A stretch of DNA of 64,000 nucleotides from Pirellulales bacterium. GTDB lineage: Bacteria > Planctomycetota > Planctomycetia > Pirellulales > Lacipirellulaceae. Both the position numbers and the translations under genes were made by a program. The notes beneath the pieces are model-generated. The model made no database searches and was not told the origin of the DNA. It worked only from the letters and a program-made list of their open reading frames with translations. The stretch lies in assembly GCA_022841705.1 (NCBI GenBank), contig JALHQZ010000001.1, positions 1,054,001 through 1,118,000 of the forward strand. The letters run 5' to 3'. The first letter of the stretch is position 1; the number at the start of each line of letters is the position of its first letter. This document shows, piece after piece, positions 8,538 through 16,252 of this stretch.

Positions 8538-9902
8538 ATGACGCAGCTCCTCATCATCGACGACGAACCCGCCATCTGCTGGGGGCTCAGCGAACTTGGG
8601 AAGTCGTGCGGACTCGACGTCGTCGCGCAGCCGTCGATCGAGGCAGTGCGAGACCTCGCCTTCGAAAAACCTCCCGCCGCGATTTTTCTCGACGTTCGTC
8701 TACCGGGCGAAGATGGCCTTGCCGCCATGCCCGCTTTGCGCGCCCGCTGGCCCGAGTCGGCCGTTATCGTAATGACGGCGTACGGCGATCTACCCACCGC
8801 CAACCGGGCGCTGCGCCAAGGGGCGTTCGAATATCTCGTGAAGCCGTTCGATCTGGCGACAGCGCGCTCCACCTTGAACCGAGCAATCGCGCGGCGCGAA
8901 GCGCAGCGAACTGGGAGACAAGCGTCGAATGAGGAAGAACTCGTTGGCGATTCACCCGCCATGCAGCAAGTCTTTCGGCAACTCGCACTCGCCGCCCAGA
9001 CCGACGCCAGTGTGGTGCTGGTCGGCGAAAGCGGCGTCGGCAAGGAAGTCGCCGCGAGGGCTATTCATCGCTACAGCCCGTTGTCCACCAAGCCACTGGT
9101 GACGATGAACGTCGCCGCGCTCAGTCCGGAACTCATCGATCTTGAACTGTTCGGCGCCCACCCCGATCGCCCCGGCCTGCTCATGCAAGCGAGTGGCGGC
9201 ACGCTGCTGATCGACGAAGTCGCCGAGATTCCCCTCGCCACGCAAGCCAAACTCGTGCGGGTCTTGGAATCGGGCGAGCTCACGTCCACGGGCGGGGCGC
9301 CGCAGCCGGTGAAGTTCCGCCTCATCTCAACAACCCAGCGCGATCTGCCGCGCTGCGTCGCCCGCGGCGAGTTTCGCCACGATCTGTACTTCCGACTCGG
9401 CGGCTACACCATTGCACTCCCCCCGCTCCGCGAACGTATGGCCGATATCCCCACACTCGCCAATTGCTTCCTGAGCGCGGTCGGCCGGCCTTCACTCCGC
9501 TTCGATCTCAATACGCTCGCCGAGTTGCAGCGACGCGCCTGGCCTGGCAACGTGCGCGAACTCAAGAGCGTCGTCCAACACTCCGCAACTGTGGTGCGCG
9601 AAGGGGTTATTCTGCCCGAACACCTGCCGGCGCCGGTGCTCCTTAACGAGGTGGCTAAGAAATTAGCCACCCCGGCCGAAGCCCTCATTGAGGCGGCTAA
9701 GAATTGGGCCACTACCGCTATTGGCAATCCCACGCTCGCCGGCAAACTCCACGACGAGCTGCTGGCAATCGTCGAACCCCCGCTCCTCTCCGCCGCCATC
9801 ACCGCCCACCACGACAATTGCCTTGCCGCCGCTCAGGCGCTAGGGATTCATCGCACAACATTGCGAAGGAAGTTGGATCAGCTCGATCAATCCAACCTGT
9901 AG
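8538..9902 (+). CDS. NtrC-like response regulator (receiver, AAA+, Fis HTH) lacking the GAFTGA loop
   Basis: A 454-residue response regulator. The receiver domain (1-115) has IIDDEP, phosphoacceptor D52 (FLDVRLPGEDG) and K102 (VKPFD). The AAA+ domain has Walker A GESGVGKE (163-170) and Walker B LLIDEV (223-228). A Fis-type helix-turn-helix lies at about 425-450 (AAAQALGIHRTTLRRKL). Between ELFG and the second conserved block, where sigma-54 activators have GHE-GAFTGA, this protein reads AHPDRPGLLMQAS, so the sigma-54 contact loop is missing. By analogy with regulators such as Rhodobacter NtrC and HupR, it may act with another sigma factor; that is inference. The ATG at 8538 has a strong GGGAGGGGAG ribosome site. 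Confidence 0.9.
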   Translation: MTQLLIIDDEPAICWGLSELGKSCGLDVVAQPSIEAVRDLAFEKPPAAIFLDVRLPGEDGLAAMPALRARWPESAVIVMTAYGDLPTANRALRQGAFEYLVKPFDLATARSTLNRAIARREAQRTGRQASNEEELVGDSPAMQQVFRQLALAAQTDASVVLVGESGVGKEVAARAIHRYSPLSTKPLVTMNVAALSPELIDLELFGAHPDRPGLLMQASGGTLLIDEVAEIPLATQAKLVRVLESGELTSTGGAPQPVKFRLISTTQRDLPRCVARGEFRHDLYFRLGGYTIALPPLRERMADIPTLANCFLSAVGRPSLRFDLNTLAELQRRAWPGNVRELKSVVQHSATVVREGVILPEHLPAPVLLNEVAKKLATPAEALIEAAKNWATTAIGNPTLAGKLHDELLAIVEPPLLSAAITAHHDNCLAAAQALGIHRTTLRRKLDQLDQSNL

Positions 9903-9984
9903 GAGGCCTCTCCGAGGCCGATTTCGTTCTGCGACTGGCTTCGATTTGCTAACCGAAATCGGCCTCGGAGAGGCCTCCTACAGG
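9896..9984. repeat. Perfect 31-bp inverted repeat, REP/BIME-like, overlapping a stop codon
   Basis: Arms 9896-9926 and 9954-9984 are exact reverse complements with a 27-nt spacer. The outer GTAG (9899-9902) contains the TAG stop of the response-regulator gene. Inside each arm GGCCTC-TCC-GAGGCC makes a hairpin. Thirty bases of the left arm (9897-9926) recur exactly at 27702-27731, and a diverged pair is at 11301-11395. Confidence 0.88.
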
Positions 9985-10058
9985 GCATGGTACAACCCTG
10001 CTATACTTCAGCACTTGATGTCCTCGCGAAGCAACTGAACCCTCCACTCAAACAACCT

Positions 10059-10520
10059 ATGGAACGCACCTTCATCCTCCTCAAGCCCGACTGTGTCCAG
10101 CGCCGCCTGATGGGCGAAATCATCTCGCGCTTCGAAGCCAAAGGCCTCAACTTTGTGGCCATGAAGCTCATCCGTGTCACGCCGGAACTCGCTAAGCAGC
10201 ACTATGCCGAGCACGTGGCGAAGGGTTGGTACCCCACGCTCGAGGCGTTCATTACCGGCGGGCCGGTGGTGGCGGGCGTGCTGGAAGGGCTCGAAGCGAT
10301 TGCCGTGGTGCGGAACATGCTCGGCGCCACGAGCGGCCTGAAGGCGGCCCCCGGCACCATCCGCGGCGACTTCAGCTCCAGCCGCCAGATGAACCTCGTC
10401 CACGGCAGCGACGGCCCCGAAGCGGCCGCACGTGAAATCGCGCTCTACTTTAAACCGGAAGAAATCATCGGCGGCACGCCGACGATCACGCCGTGGATCC
10501 GCGCCGCGGATGAGACGTAG
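10059..10520 (+). CDS. ndk: Nucleoside diphosphate kinase
   Basis: A 153-residue cytoplasmic enzyme that moves the gamma-phosphate of ATP onto NDPs through a phosphohistidine. It has FILLKPDCVQR at the start (K9), the catalytic motif NLVHGSD with H115, and GDFSSS before it; the family length is usually about 140-150. The ATG at 10059 begins the conserved sequence, so the 24-codon upstream extension is not needed. It sits alone between a repeat and a convergent gene. Confidence 0.97.
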   Translation: MERTFILLKPDCVQRRLMGEIISRFEAKGLNFVAMKLIRVTPELAKQHYAEHVAKGWYPTLEAFITGGPVVAGVLEGLEAIAVVRNMLGATSGLKAAPGTIRGDFSSSRQMNLVHGSDGPEAAAREIALYFKPEEIIGGTPTITPWIRAADET

Positions 10521-10624
10521 GTGTTAGCCGGCAGCGCACCGCTGCCGTGTGTTGACAGCAGTCAGTGGTCAGTAGTCAGTTGCAAAGCGCTCTGATTCCA
10601 ACCCACCACAGACCACTGCCAAAC

Positions 10625-11149
10625 CTACTTCTTCAGCAGCGACAGCGTCACATGCAGCAGCCGATCGCTGAGCATTACTGATTTGGAATCATCGTGTTCA
10701 AGCGTGACACACAAGAACTCGAGTCCGCGGGCAAAAGCGATCGAGTAGCCTTCGCCCACGATCACACTCGGCACGGTGATGTTGCTGAAGGCCCATTCGG
10801 TGCGTGACAGCGCGCTTTTCATGCCGCCGACCGCTATGTTGGTCAATTCGCCGGCGCCATCAACCACCTGCGAAGTGAGCGTGTCGAACTCTTCGCCCAA
10901 CAGTCCGCCGACCGCTTTGGTGGCGAGGCGCTCCGACATATTGAGCGTCACAAAACCCGAAACGGCGCCATGAATGCCAATCATCCCGGTGATCGCGCCA
11001 TCATTCCTCGCCGGCACCCGAGAAACGCCCACGCAGTTCGCTTTCACGCCGCACATCCCGAGAGCGGCCTGCACGCTCATCACGGTTGCGTCGAGCAAAT
11101 TGGCGTCAATCGTTAGATGCGAAATCTCAGCGTGGAGGGTAGCGGGCAT
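10625..11149 (-). CDS. CheX-like chemotaxis phosphatase domain protein
   Basis: A 174-residue protein resembling CheX, the family that removes phosphate from CheY. The signature helix carries the ExxN pair E101 and N104 in GAGELTNIAVGG, which in CheX places the catalytic Glu and Asn. Length and the absence of a signal peptide fit a soluble stand-alone CheX. The ATG at 11149 is preferred because the 19 residues gained by an upstream start do not look like the family. No flagellar or Che gene is nearby, so it may serve another phospho-relay, perhaps those encoded on either side. Confidence 0.75.
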   Translation of the reverse strand: MPATLHAEISHLTIDANLLDATVMSVQAALGMCGVKANCVGVSRVPARNDGAITGMIGIHGAVSGFVTLNMSERLATKAVGGLLGEEFDTLTSQVVDGAGELTNIAVGGMKSALSRTEWAFSNITVPSVIVGEGYSIAFARGLEFLCVTLEHDDSKSVMLSDRLLHVTLSLLKK

Positions 11150-11300
11150 GGCGGTGGGCGAGAACAGAGATTGAAAGGCTACGGAACCCCGAAGTATTGG
11201 TCGCACAGTGCGCCATGTCCCGAACAGCGCGCCGACACTTGAGATAACGGCATCCCGAATAATCGTTACGATCCGATCTCGATGCCTAGTTGCCGAACAC

Positions 11301-11395
11301 GTAGAGGGCCTCTCCGAGGCCGATTCGCGCAGCGGGTGGAATGGTGGAATGCATGCCCCTGGTCAGGCGACATCGGCCTCGGAGAGGACTCCTAC
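11301..11395. repeat. Imperfect inverted repeat related to the 9896 element
   Basis: Arms 11301-11324 and 11372-11395 both begin (outward) with GTAG and share CCTCTCCGAGGCCGAT, with differences just after the GTAG. It is the diverged sibling of the element at 9896-9984 and lies in the gap between the CheX-like and FHA-regulator genes. Confidence 0.75.
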
Positions 11396-11413
11396 CAGCG
11401 CGAGCCAAATCTC

Positions 11414-13453
11414 CTACTCCACCCCCGCTTCGGACTTCTCATCATCCAATTGATACCGCCGAATCTTGCGGTCCAGCGTCGAGCGCTCAATTCCCAGGAT
11501 GCTGGCCGTCTTGCTTTTGTTCCACTCGTTCGCCTCGAGCGTCGCAATGATATGCCGACGTTCCATTTCGTCCAGCGACACCGGGACATACGGGGCCGGC
11601 TTGCCCGCGGCGATGTTGGCTTCCGTATCACCCGCGGTCTTAAGAGTGGAGAGGACCAAATCGGTCCGGTCGATATACTCCCCCCGGGCGAGCACCACGG
11701 CCCGTTCGATCACGTTTTTTAGCTCGCGCACGTTGCCCGGCCAACGGTAGCGAATCATCTCTTCCATTGCCCGGGGTGAGAAACCTTTCAGCTTACGGCC
11801 CGTTTCGGCATTGAATCGGCGGAGAAAGAACTCTGCGAGTTCCGGCACATCTTCAGGCCGTTTGCGGAGCGCGGGGACGACGATCTCCAGCACGTGTAAG
11901 CGAAAGTACAGGTCCCGACGAAACTTTCCTTCGGCGACTTCTTTCTCCAGATCGCGATTGGTGGCGGCGATCACGCGGACGTCAGCCTTGATTGCCTCCG
12001 TGCCGCCAACGCGTTCGAAAGCGTGGCCTTCTAATACGCGCAAAAATTTCGCTTGAATGCTGGGGCTCATCTCGCCGATTTCGTCGAGCATGAGGGTCCC
12101 TTTGTTGGCCGCCTCGAACTTGCCGATCTTGCGATCGGTGGCGCCGGTGAAGGCGCCCCGCTCGTGGCCAAACAGCTCGCTTTCCAGCAGCGATTCACTC
12201 AGCGCCGCGCAGTTGAGCGTGACAAACGGCCCCTTGCGCCGCGGGCTGGAATAATGCACCGCGCGGGCGACCAGTTCCTTGCCGACGCCGCTTTCGCCGC
12301 GAATCAGCACTGTCGCGCGACTCGGCGCCGCCCGGGCGATATCCACCGCCACGCGTTCCATCACTTCGCTGCGACCAATGATTTCGCTTTGTACTCCCAA
12401 GCGTTCGCGAAGCTGCACGTTTTCATCGCGAACCTGGACCAAGTTCTCCGCCAGTTCCTGCCGCTCTTGCAGCTTTTGCAGGGCAACCGCCACTGTATCG
12501 GCCACGGCCAGCGAGAACTCGAGATCATCGGGATCCGTCGCCCGGGATGCATCGGTTGAATACAAATGCACCAGCCCCAGGACTTTGCCCTCGTGGCGAA
12601 TCGGCGCGCAGAGAACGCTGGTGGCGAGCATATCGCCGCTCGAATCGCGGGCGCCCAGTTGGCTGTCGTCCATCACATTGCGGGCCAGCACGCCTTGGCC
12701 ATCCCGCAGCACGGTGGCCGCCAGGAACTGCGAAACGCGCTGGTAACCGTGCGACGAATCGGTCCGCGAGGCAATCACATCCAGCGTGTCACGATCTCGA
12801 GCGCCGCTCGGTCCCCGGCTGCGCAGCAGGATGGCGCCGGCGTCGACGTGGGTGCCTTCGAATAAGCCATCGAGCGCGATGTTCGCTAGCCCCACCACGT
12901 TGGTCGCTTTCGCCAACTCAAACGCCAATCGGCATAATTGGGCCGCGGCTCGGCCCACGGCGGGAACCGGGGGCCCGGTATCGCCTTCTTCAGGTTCAAG
13001 GAACTGACTTTTGTCCCGCCGGTGTGTGATTTGCGCCGCTTCCACCGCGTCGAGGACATCTTCTGCATCATCCATCACGGGGCGAATCGTCGAACCTTCG
13101 CCTTCGACGGGTCGCGCCGACCGCAGCACGCTGCCGGCGTCGGGAAACGCCTGCGACAGGTTATCGACGAATGCCAGGTGTGAATTACCGATGCGGATGA
13201 TGTCGCCCGGCTGCAATTTACGATCGGTGGTGATCCGGGCGCCATCCAGCACTGTGCCGTTCCGGCTGTCCAAATCGCGCAGCGTCCAAACGCCTTGGGT
13301 TTGAAAAACCTCGGCATGATTTCTGCTGCAACGTTCGTCCTTGATGACGATGACATTCGTCGGCGCACGGCCAATCGTGACCGATTCGCCCTCCACCAAG
13401 CGGAAGACGTCGGTCCATTCGGAGCCTTCGCGGATAACGAGATACGCGGTCAT
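11414..13453 (-). CDS. FHA-GAF sigma-54-dependent transcriptional activator
   Basis: A 679-residue activator. The FHA domain (1-97) has the phosphothreonine-binding residues of the family ([21 protein letters not shown]). A GAF domain follows at about 165-335. The AAA+ domain has GESGVGKE, an intact [13 protein letters not shown] sigma-54 contact loop and the Walker [14 protein letters not shown]_8/Fis helix is at the end ([16 protein letters not shown]). It is probably switched on by Ser/Thr phosphorylation read by FHA or by a ligand in GAF, not by a receiver domain. The window has two Ser/Thr kinases, but nothing links them directly. Confidence 0.93.
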   Translation of the reverse strand: MTAYLVIREGSEWTDVFRLVEGESVTIGRAPTNVIVIKDERCSRNHAEVFQTQGVWTLRDLDSRNGTVLDGARITTDRKLQPGDIIRIGNSHLAFVDNLSQAFPDAGSVLRSARPVEGEGSTIRPVMDDAEDVLDAVEAAQITHRRDKSQFLEPEEGDTGPPVPAVGRAAAQLCRLAFELAKATNVVGLANIALDGLFEGTHVDAGAILLRSRGPSGARDRDTLDVIASRTDSSHGYQRVSQFLAATVLRDGQGVLARNVMDDSQLGARDSSGDMLATSVLCAPIRHEGKVLGLVHLYSTDASRATDPDDLEFSLAVADTVAVALQKLQERQELAENLVQVRDENVQLRERLGVQSEIIGRSEVMERVAVDIARAAPSRATVLIRGESGVGKELVARAVHYSSPRRKGPFVTLNCAALSESLLESELFGHERGAFTGATDRKIGKFEAANKGTLMLDEIGEMSPSIQAKFLRVLEGHAFERVGGTEAIKADVRVIAATNRDLEKEVAEGKFRRDLYFRLHVLEIVVPALRKRPEDVPELAEFFLRRFNAETGRKLKGFSPRAMEEMIRYRWPGNVRELKNVIERAVVLARGEYIDRTDLVLSTLKTAGDTEANIAAGKPAPYVPVSLDEMERRHIIATLEANEWNKSKTASILGIERSTLDRKIRRYQLDDEKSEAGVE

Positions 13454-13796
13454 CGAGCTTCCCGGCGCCGGTTAGCGGCAAACGGTGGAAGTGGAACAAA
13501 ACGTGACCCGAGTTCAGGAATAATCCCCGGACGGCGGGCGAACCGGTTAAGAACCGACCCGTCGCGGCAAAGCTTCCCCTCTATCACGTTATTCGCCCGG
13601 GGGCCCGACTGGCAAGGTTCGTTGGGGAAAAACCCGGCAATTCGGCCCTTAAATCGGTTTGCTGCGGCTCGCCAAACCGATTATTCTGAAGAATCGGCGG
13701 ATCGGTCCGCGAACCGGCCGTGCTAATCATGTTTTGAACCTGGAAGTCCTGGGTTTCGATTTTGGATACAGGGCTTCCGTTTTGGAGATGGGTGCA
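13454..13796. other. Divergent intergenic region with a 10-bp hairpin
   Basis: A 343-nt gap between divergent genes. AATCGGTTTG (13652-13661) and CAAACCGATT (13673-13682) form a perfect 10-bp stem with an 11-nt loop, 115 nt before the DUF1598 gene. It could be a leader structure or an operator. No GTAG head is attached and no small gene was seen. Confidence 0.5.
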
Positions 13797-15128
13797 ATGT
13801 TTGCGCTGCGTTTGACTCGGCTCGTTGGTTGTTTCACTTTGGCGCTGATGCTCTTGGCGAGCGAAGCCTCGGCTCAGTTCTTCCGCCAACCCGCGGTCGG
13901 TGGGGTTTCGATCTCCGCCGACGGCGTGCTGGATACACCCACCGTGCAAGATTCCGAGGAGCTTCAGGCCGCTTGGCAGAACGGCATGAACGCCGCGCCG
14001 GCGGAGATGGAAGATTTCACCGACTTGCGGTTCGTTTCGCTTCGCGGAATTGAAGCCGAACTTGCCGCGGCGGCGAAGAATGGCCAACCGATCTCCGAAG
14101 CCGTGGCATTTCTCGCTGGCTTGCAGCGCGTGCAGTTCGTTCTGGTGTATCCCGACCAGAACGATGTGGTCCTCGCGGGTCCCGCTGAAGGTTGGAAGGT
14201 TGATCAACTCGGCAACGTGGTGGGCCGGACGACGAATCGGCCTGTGCTCTTGCTCGATGACCTGATCGTTGCCCTTCGTGCTGGCGAAACGTCCAACGGC
14301 AACGGGATTAGCTGTTCAATCGATCCCACGCCGGAAGGGTTGGCTCGGGTCCAACAAGTGAACCGTAACTTCACGGCGGGCATGTCTCCGCAAGTCGCGG
14401 CGAAGCAGATGGAAGAAGCACTCGGCGCCCAAGTGATTACGGTCAGCGGCATTGAACCGACGACGCATTTCGCTCGCACGATTGTGGCGGCCGACTTCCG
14501 CATGAAGCGGCTGGCCATGAATTTTGAGCCAGCGCCGGTCGATGGCTTGCCGAGTTATTTGCAGTTGGCTCGTGGCGCCAGCAAAAACATGCTGCCCCGC
14601 TGGTGGCTCGCCGCCAGTTATGAGCCACTGGCCAAAAGCGAAGATGGTTTGGCGTGGGAACTGCGGGGCCAAGGAGTGAAGTGCCTGACCGAAGAAGACT
14701 TTGTGGATGCCGACGGAAATCGCCGGCAAAGTGGCCAGCAAAGTGGCCCGGCCGCCAAATGGGCGAACATGTTTACCGAACGGTTTGATGAGCTGGCCGG
14801 CCACGATTCGGCCTTTGGCCAATTGCGAAACGTGATGGATTTGGCCATTGTTTCCGCCTTGATCGCCAAGGAACAACTCTTCGAAACGGCCCAACTCCAA
14901 GCACCGAATCTATTGACTGGCTACGAAGTGGCCAATTTTCCCGCGCCACGCAGCGTGGCCACCAAGGCCAGCTTGCTGAAGAAAGGTGGCCGGTGGATCA
15001 TCAGCGCTTCAGGCGGCGTGCAGGTTTTTCCATGGCAAGTAGCCGATTTGACCGAAACCAGCGCGGAAGTGGCCGGGGTTCGTCAAGAAGCGAACCGGAC
15101 GGCGGCGAAGAGCTGGTGGTGGCAATAA
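13797..15128 (+). CDS. Secreted DUF1598 protein
   Basis: A 443-residue protein with a clear signal peptide (1-24, ending ASEASA before QFF). The remainder matches the planctomycete DUF1598 family as I know it: blocks such as DLRFVSLRGIEAEL, YPDQNDVVLAGPAEGW and CSIDPTPEGLARVQ. No enzyme motif is visible, and the family has no known function. The ATG at 13797 lies 9 nt after GGAG, a better spacing than the in-frame ATG at 13788, which sits on the ribosome site itself. The C-terminus ends in three tryptophans. Two parS sites follow the gene. Confidence 0.88.
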   Translation: MFALRLTRLVGCFTLALMLLASEASAQFFRQPAVGGVSISADGVLDTPTVQDSEELQAAWQNGMNAAPAEMEDFTDLRFVSLRGIEAELAAAAKNGQPISEAVAFLAGLQRVQFVLVYPDQNDVVLAGPAEGWKVDQLGNVVGRTTNRPVLLLDDLIVALRAGETSNGNGISCSIDPTPEGLARVQQVNRNFTAGMSPQVAAKQMEEALGAQVITVSGIEPTTHFARTIVAADFRMKRLAMNFEPAPVDGLPSYLQLARGASKNMLPRWWLAASYEPLAKSEDGLAWELRGQGVKCLTEEDFVDADGNRRQSGQQSGPAAKWANMFTERFDELAGHDSAFGQLRNVMDLAIVSALIAKEQLFETAQLQAPNLLTGYEVANFPAPRSVATKASLLKKGGRWIISASGGVQVFPWQVADLTETSAEVAGVRQEANRTAAKSWWWQ

Positions 15129-15150
15129 AGTTTGGCGCCGGGGCTGATAA

Positions 15151-15176
15151 GCGCTCCGCTATCGCGTCGCGGCTAA
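15151..15176. repeat. Dispersed 26-bp repeat (copy 1)
   Basis: A 26-mer beginning GCGCTCCGCTATCGCG. It recurs exactly in reverse orientation at 28846-28871 and with three changes at 16227-16252. It lies just upstream of the parS pair. Confidence 0.7.
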
Positions 15177-15184
15177 CGGAAAAA

Positions 15185-15200
15185 TGTTTCACGTGAAACA
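15185..15200. other. parS: parS centromere site 1 (ParB binding)
   Basis: TGTTTCACGTGAAACA is an exact match to the canonical bacterial chromosomal parS 16-mer bound by ParB. It is extended by A5/T5 to a 26-bp perfect palindrome (15180-15205). Chromosomal parS sites usually cluster near the replication origin and load ParB and SMC. No parA, parB or DnaA-box cluster is in this window. Confidence 0.9.
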
Positions 15201-15229
15201 TTTTTGGTTGTGCCGATCTCGCCGTGAAT

Positions 15230-15245
15230 TGTTTCACGTGAAACA
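15230..15245. other. parS: parS centromere site 2 (ParB binding)
   Basis: A second exact TGTTTCACGTGAAACA, centred 45 bp from the first and extended to a 22-bp palindrome (15227-15248). The pair lies in the 204-nt gap between the convergent DUF1598 and DoxX genes, a place where ParB spreading would not block a promoter. Confidence 0.9.
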
Positions 15246-15332
15246 ATTTTCCAATCGGGGGGTGGCCACAATTTGCCCTTGACAAAAGTATTTTTGTCGC
15301 AGGCCTGAAGTGGCTACAAAGAGGCGTTGACA

Positions 15333-15716
15333 TCACTTGTTGCGCGTGAGTAATTCCGCGCTCCAGATCACTCCGGCGATGAACACCGCTTGCAGCGGCA
15401 TGCGGAGCGCGTGGGCCCACCACGGGAGCACGATGCCCGCGAACGGCACGTCGTGTTGCCAGACGTGGATGTGCGCGGGGAAGACGGCGACGAGGAGCGC
15501 CACGAGTCCCCATCCCGCGATCCTGCGGAGCCTCGGAACGAGTAATCCCACGCCGCCGAGGATTTCGAAGAAGCCGCTCACGAGCACCAAGAGCTTAGGC
15601 GCGGCCAAGTATGCCGGCACCAGCGGAACCCAGAAACTGGGCGCAGCGAAGTGAAGCACGCCGGCGCCGATGAACAGCGCGGCGAAGAATTCACTGGTGA
15701 GCTCGCGAGAGTTCAT
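15333..15716 (-). CDS. DoxX-like small membrane protein
   Basis: A 127-residue protein made almost entirely of four hydrophobic segments, with FIGAGVLHFAAPSFW near the start and GFFEILGGVGLLVP in the middle, typical of the DoxX/DoxD-like family. Such proteins sit in the inner membrane and are loosely linked to quinone or thiol redox chemistry; the role here is not established. The ATG at 15716 opens directly into the first helix region. It is transcribed toward the parS pair. Confidence 0.8.
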   Translation of the reverse strand: MNSRELTSEFFAALFIGAGVLHFAAPSFWVPLVPAYLAAPKLLVLVSGFFEILGGVGLLVPRLRRIAGWGLVALLVAVFPAHIHVWQHDVPFAGIVLPWWAHALRMPLQAVFIAGVIWSAELLTRNK

Positions 15717-15781
15717 TGTTCGTTAGCCGGCAACCCAATTCTTATCTAACAGGTTTGCCGCATCTCAATTCGCTAGCAATT

Positions 15782-16195
15782 CTATTCCTTTGCAAACGCT
15801 TCAATCTCGAACGGATGATCGAGATAGGGATCGAATCGCCGAATGCGCAGGTACATGTAGCAACCGAAATACACCGGCAAAAACAACGGTCCCCAACGTT
15901 CGTACTGCCGCACATGAACAAACTCGTGCGACCGACAGCGTTCAAGCGTTTCTAGCGTTCTCCCGAGGATCACGTGCCCGATGGTAACTGCGGCCGCGAA
16001 CGCCCCGTTCGGAAGGAGTCGTTGCATCAGCCACGCCACTCCGGGACCGTAGAACTCCACAACACCCTGACGCATTTGGACTTCGCCGCCGAACGCTACG
16101 CCAACCAATCCCAAACACAATCCGAGAATTGTATTTGGAAGCGCCCAGATGATTAGCAGCGGACGCAGCATATAAGTTACCGTGTTCGCCGACAA
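15782..16195 (-). CDS. Small membrane protein with an HEFVH zincin-like motif
   Basis: A 137-residue protein not assigned to a named family. Hydrophobic segments lie at about residues 11-35, 65-78 and 103-115. A segment reads HEFVHVRQYERWGP at residues 90-103, so H90, E91 and H94 form an HExxH zinc motif followed by a conserved-looking RQYERWGPLFLPVY. This resembles small membrane proteins seen in planctomycetes and cyanobacteria. It might be a minimal membrane metalloprotease or only keep the motif; no third zinc ligand can be named. It lies between the DoxX gene and the oxidoreductase, all on the same strand. Confidence 0.6.
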   Translation of the reverse strand: MSANTVTYMLRPLLIIWALPNTILGLCLGLVGVAFGGEVQMRQGVVEFYGPGVAWLMQRLLPNGAFAAAVTIGHVILGRTLETLERCRSHEFVHVRQYERWGPLFLPVYFGCYMYLRIRRFDPYLDHPFEIEAFAKE

Positions 16196-16198
16196 AAT

Positions 16199-16252
16199 GC
16201 GGAGGCAGAGCGCCTCCGGCTAACACGCGCTCCGCTAATGCGTCGCGACTAA
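16199..16252. repeat. Small hairpin plus dispersed 26-bp repeat (copy 2) overlapping a stop codon
   Basis: CGGAGGC-AGA-GCGCCTCCG (from 16199) forms a hairpin. Next to it, 16227-16252 is a diverged copy (three changes) of the 26-mer at 15151. The TAG stop of the oxidoreductase gene (16249-16251, minus strand) lies inside this copy. Confidence 0.65.

Noticed and set aside
9896..9984. Considered a CRISPR array because of repeated GAGGCC blocks
   Set aside because: Only two inverted arms, no regular direct repeats or spacers, and no cas genes in the window.
15278..15296. TTGACA with GACAAAA...TTTTGTC as promoter or terminator
   Set aside because: No -10 box at the right distance, and the stem is AT-only without a following T-run, so neither call can be supported.
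15129..15332. Considered this gap as a replication origin because of parS
   Set aside because: No DnaA boxes (TTATCCACA) cluster and no AT-rich unwinding region is seen; parS alone does not make an origin.
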